Source: Hoeflea sp. (GTDB taxonomy: Bacteria > Pseudomonadota > Alphaproteobacteria > Rhizobiales > Rhizobiaceae). Taken from it: a stretch of DNA of 64,000 bases. Position numbers and translations under genes: made by a program. Positions 8,153 to 17,206 of the stretch are shown in pieces. The stretch spans positions 1-64,000 of the forward strand of contig NZ_NVXQ01000030.1 in NCBI RefSeq assembly GCF_002733955.1. Direction: 5' to 3'. The notes under the pieces were generated by a model. It saw only the letters and a program-made list of their open reading frames with translations. It was not told where the DNA came from and made no database searches. Every line of letters starts with the position of its first letter. The first letter of the stretch is position 1.

Positions 8153-10330
8153 TTAGGCCGAACGCACATTCAGTCTTGTCTTTGATTGAGCAATCTTCCT
8201 TACCATGTCCGGGATCAGCAATGCGGGGGCAGGCCTAGCGTAATAGAAGCCTTGTACAGAGTCACAGCCCAATTGTTCAACCAACGTGACCTCTTCAAGT
8301 GTCTCCGCACCCTCCACAACTACATTGAAACCGAGACCACGACCAAGGCCAAGAACACCACGCAAAACCTGTTGCTTGCGCTGATCCGTATCGATGTCTG
8401 AGATAAAGCTTCTGTCCACTTTAAGCTGATCAAACGGCAGACGGTTGAGGTAGCCCAGCGACGAGTATCCTGAGCCAAAGTCGTCAAGAGAAAGCTTAAC
8501 GCCGATGGCACGAATTGCAGCAAGCACCATAGCAATCCGACTCTCGCTGTGATCGACAAACACGCTTTCCGTAATCTCTATGTAGATATTCCGACCTGGC
8601 ACATTGTGGCGTTCCAATGCAGCCTTCAGCACATCAATGAAATTGGGCTGCCACAACTGGATGGTGGAAACGTTGACCGAGATATGTTTGAAATCAAATT
8701 CCTGATCACGCCACTTCGCCGCCTGCTCGCAAGCCAAATCGAGAACCAGTGTTCCCAGACCAACAATCTGCCCACTGGCTTCGGCAATCGGGATGAACTT
8801 GCCCGGAGAAATCGGTCCCTCGGCAGGATGAGTCCAGCGAGCGAGCGCCTCGACACCCGCCAAACCGCCTGTTGACGGGATGATTTGTGGCTGGAAATGA
8901 ATTTCGATCTCGCGCTCTTCAATCGCTATCTGAAGCATGCGATCCATTCGAATTTGATCCTGCAACACGTCATTCATTTCCGAAGAGAAAAACATGAATT
9001 GGTCGCCACCGCTGGCTTTTGCCTTATGCATCGCCAAGCCCGCATTCCGATGCGCTTCATCAGCATCTTCAGCATCATGTTGAAGCAAGACAATTCCAAT
9101 CGATGCGGTCAAGCGTACTTCGCCTGCGGCGAGTTGGAACGGCTGACGCAATGCGGTTAGAAGCTTTTCTGCAAGCTCTACGGGTTGAACGGCGGAGCTT
9201 TTGTCGCTGACCAGGATGGTGAACTGATCTGATGCGAGACGGGCAATTTGCGATGTCTCTCCTGCTGTATCAACGATTTGTGTTGCCACCGTTTTGAGGA
9301 GAGCGTCACCAGTTTCTTGCCCATACGCATCATTGATCTGTTTGAAATTATCGAGGTCCAGATGCAGGAGCGTCGATTTATGTTTGCCCGACAGGTTTTT
9401 CAGGAGAGATTTTTTGAGATCGGTGAGATAGCGACTGCGGTTGCCCAGTCCGGTTAGTTCGTCTGCATAGGCTAGATGAGCTAGTTTACCCTGTAACGTG
9501 ACAACTCGTTCAAGGCCTTGCGCCAGAGCACCAATCTCGTCTTCCCTGCTTTTGAAAGGTACCGCGACCGCTGGTGCCTCAGCTGCTAGATCATCGGCGT
9601 ATTTTGCCAGTTGGCGAAGAGGCTTTAGTTCCCTGCTCATGCTCAGCACGCCGAACGCAGCAACCAAAATAAGGATGAGGATAGCAGCAACTACGATCTG
9701 AGTTCGAAGCTCATTCCTCGCTACAACCAGATCGTCGACCCATCCGACATCAACAGCAAGTGCGCCTGCGACAGCACCACTTTCTGTTTGAATAGGGGTC
9801 AAGTAGGCCAACCTTAGCCGCCCCATAACGGGAACTTCACCAAGATGAGGCTGATTATTGATGATGTCGGCATAGGCAGGATGACCGCTTCCAATTGACA
9901 TTGGAGGAGGCATAGACCCATCCGGCCTTCTGAACGTTGTTGCAAAGCGATCAAACGCCCTTGTTTCCGAATTGAGCCTGAAGAGATTGGCAGCACCCTG
10001 ATTTATATGCCCAATTTCTTTCAACAATGTATCGTGCACATCTCGGAATGAGAGCGACATGTCGACTGTATCGCTCTTTAACCGAAGTGCCATCGGCTTG
10101 CCGTCTGGATCATTAATCGCGGAAAACTCTGAATTCAGCTTTTCCGTAAACAGCGCAGTGGCTGCACGTGCCGCTCGATCAATCCGGATGAAAGAATTCA
10201 CCTCCGTGACCTGGGAGAGCTTGAAGTATCCAAGCGATGCGGTGATCAGGATTGACACGGCAACGATAACCAATAGCCGCAGTGTAATCCGCCCTGTCAT
10301 GCCATTAAACAGGGAAACAAATTTCGACAT
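8153..10330 (-). CDS. membrane GGDEF-EAL c-di-GMP phosphodiesterase
   Basis: This is a 725-aa protein with GGAG nine bases before the ATG. Order: TM helix near 15-35; periplasmic sensor region about 36-205; second TM near 208-228 (VVAAILILILVAAFGVL); HAMP-like linker; GGDEF domain about 285-445; EAL domain about 460-710. The GGDEF signature is degenerate (LASDQF), so cyclase activity is doubtful. The EAL domain keeps GVEALARW and SLDDFGSGYSSL, so phosphodiesterase activity is likely. It may oppose the neighbouring diguanylate cyclase. Confidence 0.92.
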   Translation of the reverse strand: MSKFVSLFNGMTGRITLRLLVIVAVSILITASLGYFKLSQVTEVNSFIRIDRAARAATALFTEKLNSEFSAINDPDGKPMALRLKSDTVDMSLSFRDVHDTLLKEIGHINQGAANLFRLNSETRAFDRFATTFRRPDGSMPPPMSIGSGHPAYADIINNQPHLGEVPVMGRLRLAYLTPIQTESGAVAGALAVDVGWVDDLVVARNELRTQIVVAAILILILVAAFGVLSMSRELKPLRQLAKYADDLAAEAPAVAVPFKSREDEIGALAQGLERVVTLQGKLAHLAYADELTGLGNRSRYLTDLKKSLLKNLSGKHKSTLLHLDLDNFKQINDAYGQETGDALLKTVATQIVDTAGETSQIARLASDQFTILVSDKSSAVQPVELAEKLLTALRQPFQLAAGEVRLTASIGIVLLQHDAEDADEAHRNAGLAMHKAKASGGDQFMFFSSEMNDVLQDQIRMDRMLQIAIEEREIEIHFQPQIIPSTGGLAGVEALARWTHPAEGPISPGKFIPIAEASGQIVGLGTLVLDLACEQAAKWRDQEFDFKHISVNVSTIQLWQPNFIDVLKAALERHNVPGRNIYIEITESVFVDHSESRIAMVLAAIRAIGVKLSLDDFGSGYSSLGYLNRLPFDQLKVDRSFISDIDTDQRKQQVLRGVLGLGRGLGFNVVVEGAETLEEVTLVEQLGCDSVQGFYYARPAPALLIPDMVRKIAQSKTRLNVRSA

Positions 10331-11084
10331 TGGTCAATACTCCAGTGACAACGCACAGTATGAGTATCACCGTTTTCTTATGTTAATATTAAGCCAAAAT
10401 ATCCCGAACCGTTCAGTCGGTTCCCCCTCGTCGCCTTGCATTCGCTCAACCCAGTCTTGATTTAGAATTTGGAAAGAGACATTGACGGTTGCTGCACCGC
10501 AATATCACCTGCAGTCGGTGAAGGTCAGCAATGGGCCGGAAGCGCCGGCTCCGGCGGTGTCAGCCAATGTCCGCTTTGTCGCTTGTGCAATGGACAACCA
10601 GTCAGTCAGCAAGCGGTCCCATACCCGTCGCTGAAAACAGTAACCGGTCCATACTTTCGAACCTCTTCTAAGCCTGACCGATTGCCAGGTCAGTGCTTCA
10701 AATCGTTAGACCTTTCCCAAGGCACGCAGGGTCACCGCCGCAACGAAAATGAGCTGCCTACTCCCTTAGGGCCAGGCTCTTGAAGAAAACTGCCGACCCA
10801 AAACCAAGCTGTCGTCAGTACGATCACTGACGACATATAGCAGGAGGCTCCCGGTCACATTTGGTCTCTGCCCGATGAACGTATTCCCCTCTCTCTTCCG
10901 AGAGCAACTAGAATACGTTTCTTGTATAATCTAGGACATAATAACGGCCATATAATTAAGACAACTAAAAATTGTGAAAATAATTTCTGAAGGCAATCCA
11001 AGCCTTATGTCTCCGTTTTAGAATGTATTGTTTTCAGTGATATTGAAAATTGTCGATTTGATACAACCGAATATTTTGGTGTAC
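10331..11084. other. long gene-free stretch in putative island
   Basis: About 750 bases without a supportable gene. The last 200 bases are strongly AT-rich and contain an imperfect GAAAATAATTTCT copy of the palindrome seen at 1348 and 14185, which may be chance given the composition. Confidence 0.45.
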
Positions 11085-11117
11085 AATATTATAGTCTACA
11101 AAAAGTAGATTAATATT
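11085..11117. promoter_or_regulatory. inverted repeat before DUF3102-like gene
   Basis: AATATTA-tag-TCTAC is followed by AAAAA and then GTAGA-t-TAATATT, giving two nested perfect arms just 14 bp before the ATG at 11132. The position over the promoter or leader suggests an autoregulatory operator or a translation-blocking hairpin. Confidence 0.5.
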
Positions 11118-11131
11118 AACTGGAGATCAAG

Positions 11132-12292
11132 ATGGCATCTATAGACAGAAAAGTACAGCGTGCAGCCGCGGCCAAGCAAACGAAGAAAACACGGGCGGAA
11201 AACAACCGTGTCACGAAGAAGAAGGTGGCCGCTGCGCGGGCACCCAGCGAAAATGAAGAACCACTTTCACCTGACGTCCAAGCACGCTTGGCTGAAATCG
11301 TAGAACGGGTCGTCTCGCTGCATCGCAAATCGACCGGCCAGGTATTTGAACTGGGCGAGTGCCTTGCTGAAGCAAAATCCGTGCAACCGGAAAAACGCTT
11401 CGGTCGCTGGCTGAAGGAACATTGCGGCTATACCGTACGTTCAGCCTGGAATTTCATTTCCGTGCATGAACGGCTTGCTGATCACCGTGAACGGCTTGAG
11501 AGGCACGCCGTCGCGTCGACCGCACTTATCGAGCTTGCAAAAGCAGAGCCGGATCAGATTGAATCCGTTCTCGATCTGTATGATGAAGGCAAGAGCCTCA
11601 AGCCTGCGGAAATCAGGGCGCTGATTGGCGGCAAAAAGGATGAGGCTGCAGAGGATATCGATCTAACGCAAGTGGGCGGTAGAGCAGGGCTACAGAAAAT
11701 GGCCGCTGCCAAGCTCAAATCGAGCATCGCGGAGTTTCATCGATTGACCGCCGCTGTCTTGGCTGGGCTGGAAGAAGCTGTTTTGCTTCATGAAGGCGGA
11801 AAGCGTATCGTCATGAGGGCGCTGGCAGCTGATGTCGAAATCAATGCACGCCATGCATCCGATCTTTTCAAAGACGTTGTGGCTCCTTTGGTGCCGGTTG
11901 AGCGTATGCCGAAAGCGAATCTTGAACACGAAAGGTTGGGCCTTGGGACGGGTTGGGGTGCAGTCCAGCACAGCCTATACCGTCTGGGTGGTGCTGGCTC
12001 GTGGCCGGCCCGCGACGAAATGGAAAAATGGGTGTTGGAAGTGGCGCACCCGGCGCTGCGCTTTGCAGTCCATGGGGAAACATATGTTGTCAGCGCAGTA
12101 CCGGCCACTGCTCCCGTCTTGGATGTTGCAAAAGCAGACAGCAATGTCTCGAAGACTGATCAGATTGTGGTCGAGAAGGAACCCGAGGCCGATGAGACCA
12201 AACCAAACATTTCTGACGCCGAGTTGGATGCAACGATCAACAACCTCATGGTGGCCAGCAATGCGCCAGCTGGAGCAAGCATGTCACGATAA
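11132..12292 (+). CDS. DUF3102-like island protein
   Basis: A 386-aa protein with GGAG before the ATG. The first 40 residues are Lys/Arg/Ala-rich and disordered. Residues about 65-125 (GQVFELGECLAEAKS, FGRWLKEHCGYTVRSAWNFI) match the DUF3102 pattern: a helix ending in LxEAK, then a WLxxxxGxSxRTAxxF helix-turn-helix-like segment. DUF3102 proteins are typical of plasmids, phages and integrated elements and may bind DNA. The C-terminal half is mixed, with a disordered acidic end. A nested inverted repeat precedes the gene and a strong terminator follows. It is convergent with the integrase. Role in element maintenance is inferred. Confidence 0.65.
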   Translation: MASIDRKVQRAAAAKQTKKTRAENNRVTKKKVAAARAPSENEEPLSPDVQARLAEIVERVVSLHRKSTGQVFELGECLAEAKSVQPEKRFGRWLKEHCGYTVRSAWNFISVHERLADHRERLERHAVASTALIELAKAEPDQIESVLDLYDEGKSLKPAEIRALIGGKKDEAAEDIDLTQVGGRAGLQKMAAAKLKSSIAEFHRLTAAVLAGLEEAVLLHEGGKRIVMRALAADVEINARHASDLFKDVVAPLVPVERMPKANLEHERLGLGTGWGAVQHSLYRLGGAGSWPARDEMEKWVLEVAHPALRFAVHGETYVVSAVPATAPVLDVAKADSNVSKTDQIVVEKEPEADETKPNISDAELDATINNLMVASNAPAGASMSR

Positions 12293-12347
12293 CGCGGCAC
12301 AGCAGCTTGGCGATTGTGCCACTCAATACCTGATCCAAGCCCTGCCG

Positions 12348-12376
12348 AAGCCCCGCTGAATTCCGCAGCGGGGCTT
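12348..12376 (+). terminator. terminator between DUF3102-like gene and integrase
   Basis: AAGCCCCGCTG and CAGCGGGGCTT form an 11-bp stem, followed by a T-rich run. It lies between two convergent genes and could serve both. Confidence 0.75.
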
Positions 12377-12399
12377 TGGTCTTTCCAATCAGGTATCAG

Positions 12400-14256
12400 C
12401 TAAAGGTCTTCGGGTCGCCGTCGCGTCTTTGCCAACCGATCAAAGTCCAGGCCCCGGAACATTGAGAAGTCAATCTTTGGGTTGAGCGGCAAAGCAGCGA
12501 ACATCTCGGCTTCAGATTCAGTCAGCGTTTTCCATCCATATTTGTTATGATCATCGCCGCCGAGCGCATGCCCTGCCTGCATCCGCCGTTCACGTTCGCC
12601 AATCTTCTTGTCCTCACGTGCCTGGCTAATGTAGTCGCCGCGCAGAGAATGGAAGCGTTCGCCAGGAGACTCTTTGATGCCCGCCTTGTCAAAAAGACGT
12701 CTCATGTACTTCGACGCATTTTTCGCGGGATTTGCAAGTTGCATAAGCTGCGGAAACAGGAAGTTGTCACCCTGCTTTCGGGCCCACTCGACATAGCCGA
12801 TCTCGACCAGAAAATTGTGAAGTACAAAATACCGGCCGCTTTCTGTCGTCTTGATTGGTCGTCGGACCCATTTACCTCCGACCATCGCAATCCCTTCCAC
12901 TTCTGCTACCCAGATTCCGTCGAACTTCTCCGTGATGTCGGTTCCCACTAGATGCGTGAGCAGACCCAGACGGCGGCTGGTCAGCAAACCAAGCAGAGGC
13001 ATCATGACATCGTCGATATACGGCGATTGAACGCCCGTCCGGAAAAGCTGCGTCAGCTTCTTCGCTGACAACGGTTCCGCGGAAACCGCATCCCGGGCAG
13101 CCTTGGGGTACTTAAGCGCCACGTTCTTGACCGGGTTGTCGAAAGCATGTTGTGTGGCTGCATTGCTGAAAACCGGCTTGATGACACCCATGAAACCATT
13201 CCGCAGCGTGTTCTTCGCAATCGATTTCTTACTGAAATCCCGATTGCTGTCGATGATTTCTCTGGCGGTCAGATGAGACGGTTTATCATTATGCTTGCTT
13301 GGCCAGAACTGCATCAAATTGATGAAGGCTTGAAGATCGGTCGGCGTGTAGCGATCAATCGGGTGATCGCCAATCAGTTCCACGAATAGGTTCAGCCGCA
13401 TCTCAGCAGTCTTGATGTCGTCGCTGGCCTCTCCCATGGCGTCGACCCGTTGTGCGAGATATTCACTCGCAGCAGTGCTGAACAACGGTTTGTCTGACGG
13501 CTCACGTTCCACATGTCGCCGATCCTTGTCGACTTCCGTTTTAACATTCGCATTGACGATTCCGGCCCGCGCACTGATCTTGCCCTTGCCTCTTAAGCCG
13601 CTCTCAAGTGTCGGCGTCAGAAGAGAGGCGGGATCGTCCTTTGCTCTCTCGACCAAGCGCCTGGCCAGCAATTCGGCGTTATCTCCGAGTGCCTTGTTGT
13701 AATCTTCACCCGCATCCTTGCGCGCCTTTTCCTTTGCGATCTGCACAAGCCCACGCATCATGGCGAAGTTGCCTTCCTGTTCGGCTGTTGAGGGTGGCGG
13801 TGGTTTGCTGATGTCGTAGAGAGCGGACTTGAGGCTCATGGTCACAGCTTGCCATGCGCGCTGGCCCTTAGTGTCCTCATCAAGGCCACCGAGGTCGCCG
13901 CCCAACATGTCTTCCATCAATGGCCAGAAACCATTCTCGTCATCATTCGTTTTGGACATGGCAATCTCGATTCGTTCAAACTTCTCACGTGCGATTGCGG
14001 CCAGCTTGTCAGCGATCCTGCGGGCCTGAGGTTTTGGGATGACACCGAGGCCAACCCGGAGAGGCCGCTTGAGCTCACCGGCAATCGCTTTGGGCAGTCG
14101 CATCTGAAACATGTAAGCCGAACCTGTTTTGATCAGGTAAAGGCCGGGCGATGATCGAGGGCCGCGTTTCGTTGCCTTCTTTGTGGAAATAATTTCCGCG
14201 TTCGGGGATGATATGCCCGACGACACAGACAACGATACAATTCGATTTTCTGACAT
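12400..14256 (-). CDS. tyrosine recombinase / site-specific integrase
   Basis: This protein of about 618 aa begins with an N-terminal DUF6538-like arm (YLIKTGSAYMFQMRLP near residue 40). It has a core-binding region (about 250-370) and a C-terminal catalytic domain. Catalytic candidates are the Arg in SRRLGLL near residue 429, HSLRG (HxxR) near 536, the GHALGGD His near 566, and the nucleophilic Tyr in NKYGW near 573. ATG at 14256 is preferred over the TTG two codons earlier. The start lies about 90 bp from the 3' end of tRNA-Ser, as expected for an integrase using that tRNA as attachment site. Confidence 0.88.
   Translation of the reverse strand: MSENRIVSLSVSSGISSPNAEIISTKKATKRGPRSSPGLYLIKTGSAYMFQMRLPKAIAGELKRPLRVGLGVIPKPQARRIADKLAAIAREKFERIEIAMSKTNDDENGFWPLMEDMLGGDLGGLDEDTKGQRAWQAVTMSLKSALYDISKPPPPSTAEQEGNFAMMRGLVQIAKEKARKDAGEDYNKALGDNAELLARRLVERAKDDPASLLTPTLESGLRGKGKISARAGIVNANVKTEVDKDRRHVEREPSDKPLFSTAASEYLAQRVDAMGEASDDIKTAEMRLNLFVELIGDHPIDRYTPTDLQAFINLMQFWPSKHNDKPSHLTAREIIDSNRDFSKKSIAKNTLRNGFMGVIKPVFSNAATQHAFDNPVKNVALKYPKAARDAVSAEPLSAKKLTQLFRTGVQSPYIDDVMMPLLGLLTSRRLGLLTHLVGTDITEKFDGIWVAEVEGIAMVGGKWVRRPIKTTESGRYFVLHNFLVEIGYVEWARKQGDNFLFPQLMQLANPAKNASKYMRRLFDKAGIKESPGERFHSLRGDYISQAREDKKIGERERRMQAGHALGGDDHNKYGWKTLTESEAEMFAALPLNPKIDFSMFRGLDFDRLAKTRRRPEDL
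14185..14197. promoter_or_regulatory. palindrome at integrase start
   Basis: GGAAATAATTTCC is a perfect 13-bp palindrome. In 17 bp it differs at one position from the site at 1349-1365. It falls inside the first 30 codons of the integrase gene, so if it is an operator it would act as a downstream roadblock. Confidence 0.4.
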
Positions 14257-14346
14257 TGGCAATAGCCCTTGTTTTGGGCGGCCAGATTCAAAAAAACCTT
14301 ATCTATCAAAAACTTGGGAATGTCCGCTGTGGGTGCCCCGAGGGGC

Positions 14347-14436
14347 TGGCGGAGAGAGAGGGATTCGAACCCTCGAGACGGTTCCCCGCCTACACACTTT
14401 CCAGGCGTGCGCCTTCGACCACTCGGCCACCTCTCC
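14347..14436 (-). tRNA. tRNA-Ser(GGA)
   Basis: This is a 90-nt class II tRNA with encoded CCA. The acceptor stem GGAGAGG pairs with TCTCTCC, the discriminator is G, the anticodon loop contains CTGGAAAG (anticodon GGA), and there is a long variable arm and a canonical GGTTCGAATCC T-arm. The integrase gene lies on its 3' side, so its 3' end is the likely attachment site of the integrated element. Confidence 0.95.
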
Positions 14437-14736
14437 GCATATCCGTCTGTCGGCAAGTACCCGGCCATGCCGGCCGCTGTCAAGGCGGTCGCCCTGCCGC
14501 TGGAAGCTGATGACGACGCATCAGAATTCACCGGTCCGGATCGGGCGGCACTATAGCCAAGACGCTCCTCTTGGCAACCGCTATTTCCAGCTTTGTGACG
14601 ACAATATTACTGCCGGCCCCGGCCATTGCCGCCAACTTGCCATTGCATCGATGATTTGCGGCCTTTATGTCACGGGACTGGGCAGTGCTGCCGGCCATGT
14701 TGCCGGTCTGCCGGACCCATCTGGCGGGAGGACTGC
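14437..14736. other. intergenic region upstream of tRNA-Ser
   Basis: The interval contains the likely promoter of tRNA-Ser and, at its right end, the GGAGG site of the next plus-strand gene. No gene is seen. Confidence 0.45.
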
Positions 14737-15054
14737 ATGCGATTTGTCGCGCGGGTGCTGAGTTTGATTTTCCTGGTGTTTGCGGTGCTGGCCGGGCTGG
14801 TCGACGCGATTCAGACGGTTGCGGCCGGCGAGGTGATTCTGACGCCGATGCTCGAGAGCTGGGGGCTCAACAGTCCCGACACGCTGGCATTCGTTGAAGA
14901 CCTGTTTGCCCGCTGTCTCCCGGCCCCGGCCTGGGACGTTGCTGCGGTCTGGGTTCTCAGCCAGCCGGCTTCGGCCGTCTTCCTGGTGCTGTCGCTGCTG
15001 TTTTATCTCGCAGGCTACCGCCGGCCGAATCCGGCGGGCCGGTTCGCGGCCTGA
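14737..15054 (+). CDS. small membrane protein, conserved-looking
   Basis: A 105-aa protein starting at the ATG with GGAGG seven bases upstream; the open frame extends further but without a site. Two hydrophobic helices (about residues 4-26 and 72-92) flank a loop with the segment SWGLNSPDTLAFVEDLF. It is likely an inner-membrane protein with both ends on the cytoplasmic side. I do not recognise the family with confidence. The core gene msrA-like follows. Confidence 0.7.
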   Translation: MRFVARVLSLIFLVFAVLAGLVDAIQTVAAGEVILTPMLESWGLNSPDTLAFVEDLFARCLPAPAWDVAAVWVLSQPASAVFLVLSLLFYLAGYRRPNPAGRFAA

Positions 15055-15221
15055 AGCCTGAGGCTTTTTCATCCGTCCCCGCTTCCGTGCTGGGCAAGGT
15101 GGAGAAAAAGGTCTTGTTGCCTGCAGCACATCCAGTGCCTAACCTCGCAAGGGCACAGTGATGGGTTCGTCTGTTTGCCACTGAGCATAGCAGCCTGGAT
15201 GCGGGTGGGGAGAAAAGACCA

Positions 15222-15875
15222 ATGTTTCTTGTCGAGATGTTTCAGCGCAAGACCACCATGCCGACGGCTGCGGAAGCGCTGGCGGGCCGCAGCGATCCGA
15301 TCGAGACGGCGGCCACCCATCTGGTCAGCAACAGGCCGCTGCAGCCGCCGTTCCCCGAGGGGTTTGGTGTGGCTTATTTCGCCATGGGCCGGTTCACCGC
15401 TGCCGAAAGGCTGTTCTGGCCCTTGCCCGGCGTCCATGTCACCGCGGTGGGCTATGCCGGCGGGATCACGCCCAACCCGACCTACCAGGAAGTGCTTTCC
15501 AGCCTCACCGGGCACACCCAGACGGTGATGGTGGTCTTTGATCCTAAGCGGATTAGCTATGACGCCCTGCTGAAGCTGTTCTTCGAGCATCACGATCCGA
15601 CCCAGACTATGCGCCAGGGCAATGACATCGGCACCTTCTTCCGCTCGGCGGTGTTTACCACCAGCGAGGACCAGCTGGCCCAGGCGCACGCGGCGCGGCA
15701 GGCCTATCAGGCTGCGCTGAAACAGGCCGGGCATACCGGCAGCGTCGTCACCGAGATCGGTCCGGTGGAGGCGTTCTACTACGCCGAAGCCAGCCACCAG
15801 CAACACGCAGCCCGCAATCCGGGCGCCCGGGCGGCGGCCAGGGGCACCGGCGTCCGATTCCCCGATGCTGGCTGA
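15222..15875 (+). CDS. MsrA homologue lacking all cysteines (likely pseudoenzyme)
   Basis: A 217-aa protein that aligns by eye along its full length with peptide-methionine (S)-S-oxide reductase of the rhizobial type: GYAGGITPNPTYQEVL, GHTQTVMVVFDP, FFEHHDPTQTMRQGNDIGT, FYYAEASHQQH. The catalytic GCFWG motif is instead GRFTA, at MGRFTAAERLFW (about residues 55-66). The usual C-terminal resolving cysteines are also gone and the protein has no cysteine at all. The reading frame is intact and substrate-pocket segments are kept, so it is not a decayed gene by appearance. Reductase activity by the normal mechanism is excluded; a binding or other role is inference. Confidence 0.85.
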   Translation: MFLVEMFQRKTTMPTAAEALAGRSDPIETAATHLVSNRPLQPPFPEGFGVAYFAMGRFTAAERLFWPLPGVHVTAVGYAGGITPNPTYQEVLSSLTGHTQTVMVVFDPKRISYDALLKLFFEHHDPTQTMRQGNDIGTFFRSAVFTTSEDQLAQAHAARQAYQAALKQAGHTGSVVTEIGPVEAFYYAEASHQQHAARNPGARAAARGTGVRFPDAG

Positions 15876-16083
15876 AAGCTGACGGGTTTGCCGGTCGCAG
15901 AGCTGACGCAGCGGCAATTTGGGTTATCTGCAAAGGATGCAAATCGGCGTTGGATTTTTCGCAAAAGCCATGCAAGGATATGGCCTTCCGGCTGAACGAG
16001 GCCGGCAAATTCCGCAGGTCTGCCCAACCGGGCATGCGGGAGGACCAAACAAGATCAACAAGTAACCTACAGGGCTGCACATC

Positions 16084-17076
16084 ATGAAACGCACGCTTTT
16101 GAGCTTCCTCGCAATGGCCGCGATGTCCGCGACCGCGATGGCCGCCGACATCAAGCCGGCAATCATTTACGACCTCGGTGGCAAGTTCGACAAATCCTTC
16201 AACGAAGCTGCCTATGGCGGCGCCGAGAAGTTCAAGGCCGAGACCGGTATCGACTATCGCGACTTTGAAATCGCCAATGACGCCCAGCGCGAGCAGGCCC
16301 TGCGCCGCTTTGCCAAGGACGGCAACAACCCGATCGTCATGGCCGGCTTCTCCTGGGGCGCAGCGCTCGAAAAGATCGCACCCGACTATCCGGACACAGA
16401 TTTCGCCATCATCGACATGGTGGTTGATGCGCCGAACGTCCGTTCGGTGGTCTACAAGGAACAGGAAGGCTCCTACCTGGTCGGCGTGATGGCCGCCAAG
16501 GCCTCCGAGACCGGCACCGTCAGCTTCATCGGCGGCATGGACATTCCGCTGATCCGCAAGTTCTCCTGCGGCTACAAGGGCGGCGTCATGGCCACCAATC
16601 CCGACGCCAAGGTGCTTGAAGCCATGACCGGCACCACGCCGGACGCCTGGAACGACCCGGTCAAGGGCGGCGAGATCACCAAGTCGCAGATCGACCAGGG
16701 CTCCGACGTCGTCTACGCGGCGGCCGGCGGCACCGGCATCGGCGTGCTGCAGACTGCAGCTGACGCCGGCAAGCTCGGCATCGGTGTGGATTCGAACCAG
16801 AACGGCCTGCAGCCGGGCAAGGTTCTCACCTCGATGGTCAAGCGCGTCGACGTGGCTGTCTACAACGCCTTCATGGATGCCAAGGACGACAAGTTCACCT
16901 ACGGCTTCAGCTCGCTCGGCCTGGCCGAAGGCGGCGTCGACTACGCCATGGACGAAAACAACGCACCGCTGGTCGATGACGAGATGAAGGCTGCCGTCGA
17001 AGCCGCCAAGGCCGACATCATTGCCGGCAAGATCACCGTTCACGACTACATGTCCGACAACACCTGCCCTTACTGA
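16084..17076 (+). CDS. BMP-family ABC transporter substrate-binding protein
   Basis: A 330-aa periplasmic protein with a signal peptide (residues 1-21, cut after AMA). It has the BMP/PnrA pattern: IYDLGGKFDKSFNEAAYGG near the mature N-terminus, SFIGGMDIPLIRKFSCGYKGG near 150-170, and VVYAAAGGTGIGVLQ near 205. Relatives bind nucleosides or other small cyclic ligands and feed an ABC transporter. No permease or ATPase gene is adjacent, so the partner is encoded elsewhere. It is followed by a strong terminator and forms a single-gene unit. Confidence 0.9.
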   Translation: MKRTLLSFLAMAAMSATAMAADIKPAIIYDLGGKFDKSFNEAAYGGAEKFKAETGIDYRDFEIANDAQREQALRRFAKDGNNPIVMAGFSWGAALEKIAPDYPDTDFAIIDMVVDAPNVRSVVYKEQEGSYLVGVMAAKASETGTVSFIGGMDIPLIRKFSCGYKGGVMATNPDAKVLEAMTGTTPDAWNDPVKGGEITKSQIDQGSDVVYAAAGGTGIGVLQTAADAGKLGIGVDSNQNGLQPGKVLTSMVKRVDVAVYNAFMDAKDDKFTYGFSSLGLAEGGVDYAMDENNAPLVDDEMKAAVEAAKADIIAGKITVHDYMSDNTCPY

Positions 17077-17115
17077 GGCAGGGTGTCGGCGCAGTTGCTG
17101 ACCTGACAACCGATC

Positions 17116-17143
17116 CGGCCGGGCTCTTGCCCGGCCGTTTTGT
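17116..17143 (+). terminator. terminator after BMP gene
   Basis: CGGCCGGGC and GCCCGGCCG pair across a TCTT loop, then TTTTGTT follows. This is a textbook intrinsic terminator 40 nt after the stop codon. Confidence 0.9.
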
Positions 17144-17206
17144 TGCGTGCCCGGCTCTTCCCGGGCTATAGCCCGCATAACGCACACCAACAGGAATGCT
17201 GTACCC

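Noticed and set aside
15375-15410. Frameshift or sequencing error explaining the missing catalytic Cys of the MsrA-like protein
   Set aside because: The residues on both sides stay in frame and match MsrA, and the distant resolving cysteines are also missing, so one local error cannot explain it.
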